The position numbers and the translations under genes are program-made. Shown here in pieces: positions 1-6,829 of a stretch of DNA of 7,743 nucleotides. The notes under the pieces are model-generated. The model ran no database searches. It was not told where the DNA came from and was given only the letters and a program-made list of their open reading frames with translations. Origin of the DNA: a bacterium (GTDB lineage Bacteria; Zhuqueibacterota; Zhuqueibacteria; Residuimicrobiales; Residuimicrobiaceae); NCBI GenBank assembly GCA_012523655.1, contig JAAYTV010000418.1:1-7743 (forward strand), written 5' to 3'. Position 1 is the stretch's first letter; every line of letters starts with the position of its first letter.

Positions 1-910
1 GCAGCGCTTTGATGTTTTCCACAAAATATCTGGGCGGCACCACCAACAGGCCGTTATGGCCCCCTGGCCCGTCCTCCGGCGTCCGCAGCCAGGCGATCCC
101 TTTTTGGTCGTCAATCCGCTCGATGGCATTATAGGCGCTGCGCCAGCGCAGCAATATCACGATGCGGTTGTCCTGCATATCCGGCCAGCTTTTTAATTCA
201 CCACGCGTGAATGGGATTTCACAGGTCGAGGCAGGCGTGGCCGCCAGGGTGAAATAGCCCGTGTTGGGAGTTCTCGCTAAGGTCTGCTTTTGACCGTTGA
301 CCAACAGAGTCGGCGCCTCTTGCGCAAAGGAGGCCAGCCACAGGCCGTCCTTTTGCTGCCAATGGGTCACGCGGCAAGCGCCGGAGATGACCGGCTTTTC
401 GCCCGGATAGGCGGCGTAGGTGACATAGTGGTCGCGGAGATGATGCCACTCAAAGGCGCCGGAAGGCAGATTGGTCTCCACCCGTTCGCCGCCGTCTTCC
501 GGTGTGAAACGAAGCGGAGCAGGCAGTGAATAAAAACCTTCGCGCACAAATACCACAATGTCTTTACCTTTGCCGCAGGGGTAAGCAGTGCCCACATAGC
601 GCGCGTCAATGGCTTTTGCTTTCGGCTGATAGACTTGCGCCTTGAGTTCGCGCACCGCCCGCTGGGCGCGCTCCAGGGTGGCGAAGGGGCCATCGGTTCT
701 GGCGGCATTGGGTTCAGGGAGCGTCCCAGACCAATTATCCTGCCCGTGCGGTGAAACGAAGAAATCACCTTTGGCCGTCTGCGTATCAAATGGCAGCCAG
801 ACCTCACTGCGCAATAATTTTCCCTCCCGCTGCTGCGCGTGAAGAGAGACGCCAGCCAGGCTAACGGCTATCAGGAGGCGTAGAGCCTGCGCACCCAGTT
901 TTAATCTCAT
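1..910 (-). CDS. Secreted right-handed beta-helix protein, GH141/GH120-like N-terminal part (3' end off window)
   Basis: The gene reads leftward from the ATG at 910 and is open to the window edge, giving 303 codons with no stop, so the C-terminus is missing. Residues 1-25 form a signal peptide (two Arg and two Lys, hydrophobic core, cleavage after LHA before QQ). Residues 50-62 (FFVSPHGQDNWSG) followed by GPFATLERAQRAV at 74-86 form the usual opening of secreted parallel beta-helix polysaccharide enzymes and DUF1565-like proteins. Next come VVFVREGFYSL (119-129), YAAYPGEKPVISG (165-177) with VTHW, then LLVNGQKQTLARTPN (202-216) and PPRYFVENI (292-300). The last two resemble the segments before the helix core in GH141 and GH120-like proteins. 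The helix core and any catalytic acids lie off the window, so the activity cannot be read. The start is fixed by GGAGGA 8 nt upstream and by the signal peptide. It is co-directional with the SGNH gene, 161 bp downstream of it, and is probably the third gene of the cluster. Pectate-lyase-like or epimerase-like helices are alternatives. Confidence 0.88.
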   Translation of the reverse strand, partial: MRLKLGAQALRLLIAVSLAGVSLHAQQREGKLLRSEVWLPFDTQTAKGDFFVSPHGQDNWSGTLPEPNAARTDGPFATLERAQRAVRELKAQVYQPKAKAIDARYVGTAYPCGKGKDIVVFVREGFYSLPAPLRFTPEDGGERVETNLPSGAFEWHHLRDHYVTYAAYPGEKPVISGACRVTHWQQKDGLWLASFAQEAPTLLVNGQKQTLARTPNTGYFTLAATPASTCEIPFTRGELKSWPDMQDNRIVILLRWRSAYNAIERIDDQKGIAWLRTPEDGPGGHNGLLVVPPRYFVENIKAL

Positions 911-1071
911 GGTCAGTATCCTCCGATTGAAAAAGTCCTTATAATTCTATCGACGCTGAATACATTGAGCGAGTTTGATTTTCACGCGGGATGAATGAAT
1001 CGTTCGCCATCGTTCGACCTTTTCATAACGTCACCGTGGAGCGTATTTGCCGTGAAACAGACGGCTGGCCG
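911..1071 (-). other. Intergenic gap between SGNH gene and beta-helix gene
   Basis: These 161 bp separate the stop of the 1490-aa gene from the start of the beta-helix gene. I see no convincing hairpin terminator followed by a T-run, so readthrough transcription is plausible. The part nearest the downstream gene is AT-rich (around 940-980), but I find no paired -35/-10 hexamers I would defend. The gap contains the 8-bp word ATCGTTCG twice, 10 bp apart (999-1006 and 1009-1016). Beyond the TAG at 1072 the same frame stays open for 29 more codons, to a TGA at 982-984; the residues read there look unstructured, so I do not take them as a lost C-terminus. Confidence 0.5.
919..924 (-). promoter_or_regulatory. 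Ribosome binding site of the beta-helix gene
   Basis: GGAGGA on the minus strand, 8 nt before the ATG at 910. It decides the start of a gene whose 3' end is off the window and supports independent translation initiation after the 161-bp gap. Confidence 0.75.
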
Positions 1072-4000
1072 CTACAATCCCCAACCCTGCCCGTCGTATA
1101 CGGACCAGGAATCGCGAAACGAATGATTGTCATGCCCACTGGCGGCGTTGCGCGACCAGATCGGGAAGCAAGCGGATACATTCGATGTCTGTAAAAAGTA
1201 TTCCAGTCTGCCGGCGTTGCCCAACAGTGGAACCAGCCAGCGCTGGTGCCTCAATACAACATAGTTGTTGGATTCATACAGCTCCAGGCCATCCGCACCG
1301 GCCTGCCAGAGACCCAAGGCACGACGGCAAATGGCATGAACATTCCACCAGGTGTTGCAGCTGATGCCGCCGTAAACCTCCACGCCGTAGCGCCGGCCCA
1401 ATTCGATGTACGGTGTTATGTCATGGCTGCCGGCGCCGTCGCAGTCCTCAAGGGGATCGAGCTGCATCCGGTCAATGAGTTTTTCACGGCACCAAGTTTC
1501 CACATCCAATCCTTGTGCCATATTGATGAAAAATCCTTTGGAAGGAATACGAATAGAGACCGGAACCCGGCCGCCGTTTGTGCTGCGAATCGGCTCCAAC
1601 CGATCGCGCAGTTCACGCAGTGTTTCAGTGAAAAAGTCAGCTCGCCAGCGTATCCATTTTTCATATTCTGCCGGCTGCTGCGAGGCATCGATGTTTTTCG
1701 GATTGATGCCGGTCTGTTGCTGATAGGCTTTGACCATTTCCGGCTCGTAGCCCAGCATCGGCGGTTGACGACAAGCGCCGACCAGCAGGCCGTCCGGGCT
1801 CTTTGCGGCTACTTCACTAAAAATATCCAGTCGTTCTTGCCGCACCTGCGGGAAAAAGAAACTGACCTCTCCTTGACAGGGTCCATAGGCGTTCTTGCGC
1901 CATCTGCGCCATTCCGGGTGTGCTTTGAACCATTTGGAAGCGCCGATGCCTTCATCATAAAATTCGCCATAGTGCCGGTTCATGGTCAGCCAGGGGATGA
2001 TCTTTACGCTGGCTTGGTCTCGATGTTCGAGTACATAGGAGAGCTGGTCCTGCCTGGCGATGATCCAGGCCTGGACTTCCAGGTCAGCGCGGCTGGATTG
2101 ATCAACCATTTTGTCCAGCGGTATACTGGGGAAGAGCGAGGCGTCAGGAAGCTGGCTGTGATAAAGCAGGCAGCTTCGCCCCAGCGCCCAATTGATGGAG
2201 CGAATGCCAAGCTCTGCATGACCGCGCAGCAGCACGTCAAATTGATCCTGCGCCGGCCGGCCGCCGGCACTGTGAAAGATCGGCGGTGGACAGAAATAAT
2301 CCCCCCAATCCGCCACGCCGATGAGCGGTTTTGCGGGATGACTGAGAAACGCCAGGAGCTTTTCCGCAGAGTCCTGGATGATCGGCACAAAGTGCAATTT
2401 TTGCAGACCTGAGCCGGGTTGCAGCGTGGCATAGACGGCCAGCTCTTCATCAGTCAAATCCATGGCCGCGAGCAAGGCACCAGCATCTGCGGCGCCCCGA
2501 GGCACGCCCGATTTGCCGGCGCGAACATAACAATAACCCTTCACGGGGTGGACGAAAATGGCGTACCATCCTTTGAGGCCTGGCCGCAGCACCACCGGCG
2601 GCTCTTGCCAATCGCCCGAATCGTTTACCAGGCAGGTCCGGTCTGAATCCCCAACTAATCGCCAATGGCTTGCTTGCGGCAATCCGGTCGACCATTGCTC
2701 GAGGGCTTGAGCAAAATTGGTCACCATCACATCTTTGCGTGCGCGATCTCTGGCAAAGGCCCAAAGCGCATAAGGTGATAGCGGTACCTGATCCTTCTTG
2801 GCCCGGCGATGATAAACCAGGCTGGGCCCATCGTGGTCATTGCAACCTGGAACCTCTGGTTTAAAAGTGATCCGATAGGAACCTGGCCGCCATTTTCCTG
2901 CTTTGAGCCGCAAGCGCTGTACGTGCGCTGTGACCTGGACCTTTTTTTCAACCAGGGGTTTTTGCTCCTGCAGATTTTGCACCCGCAGCAAGCCGGGCAG
3001 CGAAGGCATGGCCTGGGCATCGCTGAGCTGAAAGCAGATCGTGACCGAGTCCGGTTGTTCCAAGACCTTTTGATCAAGCCACAACAGCACCGGCGGATCC
3101 ATGGGCTGATGTGCCTCAAAAGCCTCCCAACCGATATGAACGTGCTCCTGCGCCTGGCCGTAGCGCAGTACTTCGCGGCGGTTGTCGGCAGAGATGGTTT
3201 GCAGGAAAGTATGCTTTTCGACAGGGCTTTCGCTGCCGGTCTTGATCATCGCGAGGGTAAATCGATAGCCTGAACGGAAAACCACACCGGCACGGTATTC
3301 AAAAACCGCCGGCATGGCAAACAAGCCCAGGTTCAGTGAAGCCGTTTGCTCCGGCTGAAGCGCGATCCGCTGCCGCTGTGATTGGCCATCCGGAGACAGA
3401 CGAGTCAGTTCCGCCCAATAGCCTTCCTGTCCGGCCTGGATGGTGAGGACATTTTGCCGGCCGGGGTTGATGGAATAGTCGCTTTGCTCTTTGCTGCAGA
3501 GTTGACCGTTGATGGAAAACTCAAACTGTTGACTGAGGGGCGTGCGCCTGATTGGCTCATCGCTTTGAGTGAATGCGTGCAGATCGCCCTTTTTCGCGGC
3601 CTCTACTTGACGAGCCGATAATTGGTCACGCACCGCCGCGGTCACCCCCTGAATCGGCTGCCCTTCTTCGTCCGTCACTCTGACCACCAGAGCCCAGCCG
3701 CCGCCGCTTTGATCCACTTTGATCAACAACGGATTCGCACCCGGTCGCAGCGTTACCGGAGTGTGATCCTCTTCAGCACTGACCGGTCTGCCGACATGGT
3801 GGTCGTGAACCATTTGCTGGTTCAGCCAAACCCGCACGCCGTCATTGCTGCGAATGTGAAGCACAGCCCGTTGATCCCGGCTTGACAGCAGGCGGCAATA
3901 GGCATAGCTGACCCCGGCGGTCTGATTGTCGATGGCGAGAATTTTTAAATAATCGAGCAAGCCCGCCGAATCGCTGCAGGCAGAGATCCACGCGACTTGA

Positions 4001-5544
4001 TTGTTTTCTTCATAAGGGATTCGATCGCCCTGCCGGGCTATGGCCAGGTTTTCACCGCCGATGGGGATCAGCCAATCTCTGAAATAGCCGAAACAGGCCT
4101 CGGTGTGATGATAGAAATCAGCGTTGGGAAAACGGCCGGCGACGCTCCAAATGGGAATGGTGCCGTTTAGCCGCAGATCGAAGGTCTGCCAGCGCAGCCG
4201 CTGCAGCACAGTATCGACCAGCGGACGCAGCGCTTCATATCCAGCCGCATTCAGCTTGCTGCTGTCAACAGTGAACCTTGGATTTATAAAACCCTGTTCG
4301 TCTGCCAGCGGATTAAAGCAGTCGAGGTAAAAATAGCCATTCTCCGCACACAGCTCTTTAATCCGTTCGTTTAATGCGGCAATCTTTTCCTTATTGATCG
4401 CTGCCTGATCGGCCTTGGCGCTGCTAACCGGAAGGGTGGAGCCCAAGGTTACTGGAATGGCGCTGCCCTTTGCCAGCCGGGCGATACGAGCCAGATGGGA
4501 GAGCACATCCACAGGGGACATTTTCCTCAAATCATCCAGATAGTCGGGAAAAATAAAAACAGCATCAGGCTTTAACGCCACTGCATCCTGGTGAAAGCGC
4601 ATGCGCAGCTGTCGTATCGTCTCTGCCTCCAGCCCACGGTTGACCGTCTGATATTCCGAAAATGCCGTAGCCACGTTCCATCGAGCGGCCAAAGAGGAGC
4701 CGATGAGGACCAGTCGATTTTCCTGCGGCGCTGCTGTACTAAATACGCCATTCTCGCTTGCATAGTGCGCAAGGTTTTCAGCCAAGGCAGTTTTTTGCCG
4801 GGCAATGCGGCGCAAGGCAGCTGGCTTTGCTGAGTTGATCTGACGTCTGGATGCACCGAAGGCATTCAATAGCGTTTCGGCCATGAGCCAATTTCCGCTG
4901 GCGAGCATGTGCACACCATCACTTGTCAGAACGCCGCTCAAGGCCATGCCTGGTTTTTGTTTCGGTGACAAGACCTGGCGAAAGGCGCGGTCCATATCCA
5001 CCAACACGCACTGGTTTTTCTGTGCCAGATCGCGCAGCGCATCGTTGTAAAAGATCAACTTGACATTTTCCGCTGAAGAAAGATCCTCCTTCACCACCGT
5101 GGTGGTGAACAAAGCGACCTGACTTCCATTGACTTTAATCCGGTGAATGAGCTCTTTCACTTTGGCCTTGAATGTCGCAACCGGCACGCCGGTTTCCCCT
5201 GACCGTAATGGCAGCCCGGCCGGTGCTGTGCTGACATCGTTAACGCCGACGCTGACTGTTACCCAGTCGGGTTTGAATCGCAGTACATCCCGTTCCAGGC
5301 GCTCCAGCATATCAATACAGATGTTGCCGCCTTTGCCGGCGTTGGCCACATAGATGGTCTTTTCCGGGTAAAGCTGCTCGAGCATCACGCGCGTCAGATT
5401 GACATAGCCATCAGGATCTTCTCCTTCAGTGATACTGTCACCCAACATGATGATTTGCTGTTGATCATACAGCAATGCTTGGCTGCTGCAGAGGCTGAGA
5501 AATCCGAACAGCAGCAGAACCAGCAGGGCTTGGCCATGTTTCAT
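1072..5544 (-). CDS. Secreted multidomain protein: active SGNH esterase + degenerate SGNH + beta-sandwiches + GHL10-like TIM barrel
   Basis: The protein has 1490 aa. Residues 1-22 are a Sec signal peptide. SGNH domain 1 (about 31-230) has all the family blocks: GDSIT with Ser37, NAGKGG near 68-73, GVND at 100-103, and DGVH with Asp209 and His212. It should be an active esterase, plausibly a carbohydrate O-deacetylase. SGNH domain 2 (about 275-450) keeps the fold signature (LVLIGSS at 278-284, NRG at 302-304, LNAAGY at 431-436). However, the GDS Asp is Ser283, the GxND motif has become YLDD, and the catalytic His is Lys430, so it looks inactive. Residues 455-640 form a PA14-like beta-sandwich (NDGVRVWLN at 567-575). 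Residues 660-1075 are beta-rich, including GLKGWYAIFV at 989-998. Residues about 1076-1460 resemble TIM-barrel proteins of the GHL10/family-10-glycosylhydrolase-like type (IIPWLTMNRHYG, GADGLELYESN). Possible catalytic acids are Asp1363, Glu1366, Glu1421 and Glu1424. The frame is open 49 codons further upstream, but the signal peptide, the AGGAG site and the ATGA overlap fix the start. The substrate is unproven; acetylated pectin is an inference from the neighbour. Confidence 0.93.
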   Translation of the reverse strand: MKHGQALLVLLLFGFLSLCSSQALLYDQQQIIMLGDSITEGEDPDGYVNLTRVMLEQLYPEKTIYVANAGKGGNICIDMLERLERDVLRFKPDWVTVSVGVNDVSTAPAGLPLRSGETGVPVATFKAKVKELIHRIKVNGSQVALFTTTVVKEDLSSAENVKLIFYNDALRDLAQKNQCVLVDMDRAFRQVLSPKQKPGMALSGVLTSDGVHMLASGNWLMAETLLNAFGASRRQINSAKPAALRRIARQKTALAENLAHYASENGVFSTAAPQENRLVLIGSSLAARWNVATAFSEYQTVNRGLEAETIRQLRMRFHQDAVALKPDAVFIFPDYLDDLRKMSPVDVLSHLARIARLAKGSAIPVTLGSTLPVSSAKADQAAINKEKIAALNERIKELCAENGYFYLDCFNPLADEQGFINPRFTVDSSKLNAAGYEALRPLVDTVLQRLRWQTFDLRLNGTIPIWSVAGRFPNADFYHHTEACFGYFRDWLIPIGGENLAIARQGDRIPYEENNQVAWISACSDSAGLLDYLKILAIDNQTAGVSYAYCRLLSSRDQRAVLHIRSNDGVRVWLNQQMVHDHHVGRPVSAEEDHTPVTLRPGANPLLIKVDQSGGGWALVVRVTDEEGQPIQGVTAAVRDQLSARQVEAAKKGDLHAFTQSDEPIRRTPLSQQFEFSINGQLCSKEQSDYSINPGRQNVLTIQAGQEGYWAELTRLSPDGQSQRQRIALQPEQTASLNLGLFAMPAVFEYRAGVVFRSGYRFTLAMIKTGSESPVEKHTFLQTISADNRREVLRYGQAQEHVHIGWEAFEAHQPMDPPVLLWLDQKVLEQPDSVTICFQLSDAQAMPSLPGLLRVQNLQEQKPLVEKKVQVTAHVQRLRLKAGKWRPGSYRITFKPEVPGCNDHDGPSLVYHRRAKKDQVPLSPYALWAFARDRARKDVMVTNFAQALEQWSTGLPQASHWRLVGDSDRTCLVNDSGDWQEPPVVLRPGLKGWYAIFVHPVKGYCYVRAGKSGVPRGAADAGALLAAMDLTDEELAVYATLQPGSGLQKLHFVPIIQDSAEKLLAFLSHPAKPLIGVADWGDYFCPPPIFHSAGGRPAQDQFDVLLRGHAELGIRSINWALGRSCLLYHSQLPDASLFPSIPLDKMVDQSSRADLEVQAWIIARQDQLSYVLEHRDQASVKIIPWLTMNRHYGEFYDEGIGASKWFKAHPEWRRWRKNAYGPCQGEVSFFFPQVRQERLDIFSEVAAKSPDGLLVGACRQPPMLGYEPEMVKAYQQQTGINPKNIDASQQPAEYEKWIRWRADFFTETLRELRDRLEPIRSTNGGRVPVSIRIPSKGFFINMAQGLDVETWCREKLIDRMQLDPLEDCDGAGSHDITPYIELGRRYGVEVYGGISCNTWWNVHAICRRALGLWQAGADGLELYESNNYVVLRHQRWLVPLLGNAGRLEYFLQTSNVSACFPIWSRNAASGHDNHSFRDSWSVYDGQGWGL

Positions 5545-6683
5545 GAAGTATGCTCCTGAAAGGGGATCTGCAGTTTTTCCTTCATGGTTGATGGTATTTC
5601 GGCAATATGAACATGCGGCACACCGGTTCGGGTTGAGTTGAACAGAACGTATCTTGCCCCAGGGCTCACGGAAGGATGCGGATGGGTCCATTGGGCATGC
5701 CCGTGATCACTGTTGGAGCGGGCCAGTCGGCCAATCCGGCCGGTGGCCACGCAGACCAGGTACAGCCCGTCATCCGGATTGCTCGAGTCAGAGACAATCC
5801 ACTGGCCAGCCGGATCGCAGCCCGGGTGCCAAAAATTGGGTGGCCCGGCTGCCAACAAGGAGGGCTTACTGTCGCCCGGCGCGGCCACCAAACTGGCGCG
5901 GGTTGCTTCGCGCAGTGCGGAATAGAGCTTGCCGCTGGGTCCAAGCCAGGCCTCATGGCCATTCTCATCGCGGATCGGAAAAGCGAGTTCCTCACGGCCC
6001 TCCTCATCAATGGCGAAAAGGCTGTAGCCCTGGCTGTTTTTTTCTCCGATATAATGAAACAGTCGGCCTTGGCCTGGTTCGATCTGCAGATGCGATATGT
6101 AATTGAAAGCTTTGGGAACGATGTGAACGCGGCGGGTGCGGGTATCCAGCCATCCGATTCCCGGCTTTCCGTCCTTGCGTTGAATGTCGAAACAGTAACG
6201 ACGGCCATCGTCGGTAAAGCTGCCGATGCCGCCTATTGGAAGGCCCTCTTTGAGTTGAACGATTTGGCTTTCCTTCAAGGATAACAGGTCCAGCGTGTAA
6301 ACGGCGTCACCACTGGTGAAATAGACCAGACCGCCGTCCGGACAAAGTGCAACGTTGCTGAGGGATTTGCCATCGGTCATCTGCACCATGTTGGTGCCGT
6401 CTACGTTCATGCGATAGAGGTCAAAGATGCCGCCTCGTTTGGGTTGGGTCATGGACCAAAAGAGAAAAATTTCTGCGTCCGGAGTCCAGCAGCGACTGTG
6501 GAAATAAAGGTTCATATGGACGGTGGGGAAGGAGGTGGCCTGCATGATGCGCACGCCGGTTTCCGGATCATTGAAAAAACGCCGCTCGCAGCCGTGGTTT
6601 TTCGCCCACCCGGGTATCGCGGCGAACAGCGTGGAGAGAGTAGAGAATTTCAGGAAATCTCTTCGGGAGGTTTGGATTTTCAT
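5541..6683 (-). CDS. Tat-exported oligogalacturonate lyase-like (PL22-type) beta-propeller
   Basis: The protein has 380 aa. Residues 6-12 (SRRDFLK) are a twin-arginine motif, followed by a short hydrophobic stretch ending near IPGWA, so it is predicted to cross the membrane folded. The rest has TolB-like propeller repeats such as LYRMNVDGTNMVQMTDG at 89-105. The mature start, DPETGVRIMQ with NLYFHSRCWTPD, matches the opening of oligogalacturonate lyases (PL22), which beta-eliminate short pectin fragments with a Mn2+ ion. The diagnostic metal motif QxxHxH is present as Gln331, His334 and His336. His286 (FWHPGCDPAG) fits the remaining ligand and His243 (GHEAW) the proposed catalytic base. The Arg usually found before the base is not obvious in NSQGYSLFAID, so the substrate may differ. 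Known PL22 enzymes are about 390 aa and cytoplasmic; export is unusual. The ATG is preceded by GGAGG at 5 nt; a TTG four codons upstream lies inside that site and is rejected. The gene ends in ATGA shared with the esterase gene. Alternative: a non-catalytic TolB-like propeller. Confidence 0.9.
   Translation of the reverse strand: MKIQTSRRDFLKFSTLSTLFAAIPGWAKNHGCERRFFNDPETGVRIMQATSFPTVHMNLYFHSRCWTPDAEIFLFWSMTQPKRGGIFDLYRMNVDGTNMVQMTDGKSLSNVALCPDGGLVYFTSGDAVYTLDLLSLKESQIVQLKEGLPIGGIGSFTDDGRRYCFDIQRKDGKPGIGWLDTRTRRVHIVPKAFNYISHLQIEPGQGRLFHYIGEKNSQGYSLFAIDEEGREELAFPIRDENGHEAWLGPSGKLYSALREATRASLVAAPGDSKPSLLAAGPPNFWHPGCDPAGQWIVSDSSNPDDGLYLVCVATGRIGRLARSNSDHGHAQWTHPHPSVSPGARYVLFNSTRTGVPHVHIAEIPSTMKEKLQIPFQEHTS
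5553..5557 (-). promoter_or_regulatory. Ribosome binding site of the SGNH/GHL10 gene, inside the upstream gene
   Basis: AGGAG on the minus strand lies 8 nt before the ATG at 5544, within the last codons of the lyase-like gene. With the ATGA stop/start overlap at 5541-5544 it indicates translational coupling. It also argues against the upstream in-frame start at 5691, which would lack a signal peptide at the N-terminus. Confidence 0.75.
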
Positions 6684-6687
6684 GACA

Positions 6688-6692
6688 GCCTC
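6688..6692 (-). promoter_or_regulatory. Ribosome binding site of the PL22-like gene
   Basis: GGAGG on the minus strand, 5 nt before the ATG at 6683 (context TTGGAGGCTGTCATG). It settles the choice of ATG over the in-frame TTG at 6695, which forms part of the site. The same bases would be codons 3-4 of the transposase remnant if that starts at 6682. Confidence 0.75.
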
Positions 6693-6811
6693 CAAGTTTG
6701 TTGGTTATGATTACTCATGTTCCTGCGTTTGCATCGAGCCTGCTGGTTCAGGGCCTTGTCAAACAGCCGGCTATGCAAGAATCGATGATGGGGGTGATTA
6801 TTTTGTCAGAA

Positions 6812-6829
6812 TGCGATACCTATATCGCA
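6812..6829. promoter_or_regulatory. Palindrome TGCGATACCTATATCGCA, candidate operator
   Basis: Two perfect 7-bp arms (TGCGATA / TATCGCA) are separated by CCTA. It lies about 130 bp upstream of the PL22-like start, where a promoter and operator of the cluster could sit, and just before the region of clear transposase homology. Its size and symmetry suit a GntR- or LacI-type repressor site, but no regulator gene is visible and no good -35/-10 pair is placed beside it. It could also be a chance palindrome in the remnant. Confidence 0.3.

Noticed and set aside
17..22. Lipoprotein reading of the 1490-aa protein's signal (positions in residues; Cys19)
   Set aside because: The sequence before the Cys is LSL, with Leu at -1 instead of the Gly/Ala/Ser of a lipobox, so a type I signal peptide is more likely.
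367..807. Minus-strand 146-codon frame at the left end
   Set aside because: It lies out of frame inside the beta-helix gene, which has a signal peptide, ribosome site and family motifs.
982..1071. Readthrough extension of the 1490-aa gene beyond the TAG at 1072
   Set aside because: The 29 in-frame codons read no family motif, and the protein ends sensibly in DGQGWGL.
1246..2412. A 388-codon plus-strand open frame antisense to the TIM-barrel region
   Set aside because: The sense strand encodes recognisable barrel segments throughout; the antisense product has no recognisable domain, and the open frame follows from the codon pattern of the real gene.
5545..5691. 49-codon N-terminal extension of the 1490-aa gene
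   Set aside because: It would bury the signal peptide inside the protein and overlap the lyase-like gene by about 150 bp; the ATG at 5544 has an AGGAG and a clean signal peptide.
6684..6695. TTG start four codons upstream of the PL22-like ATG
   Set aside because: The TTG is part of the Shine-Dalgarno sequence of the ATG at 6683.
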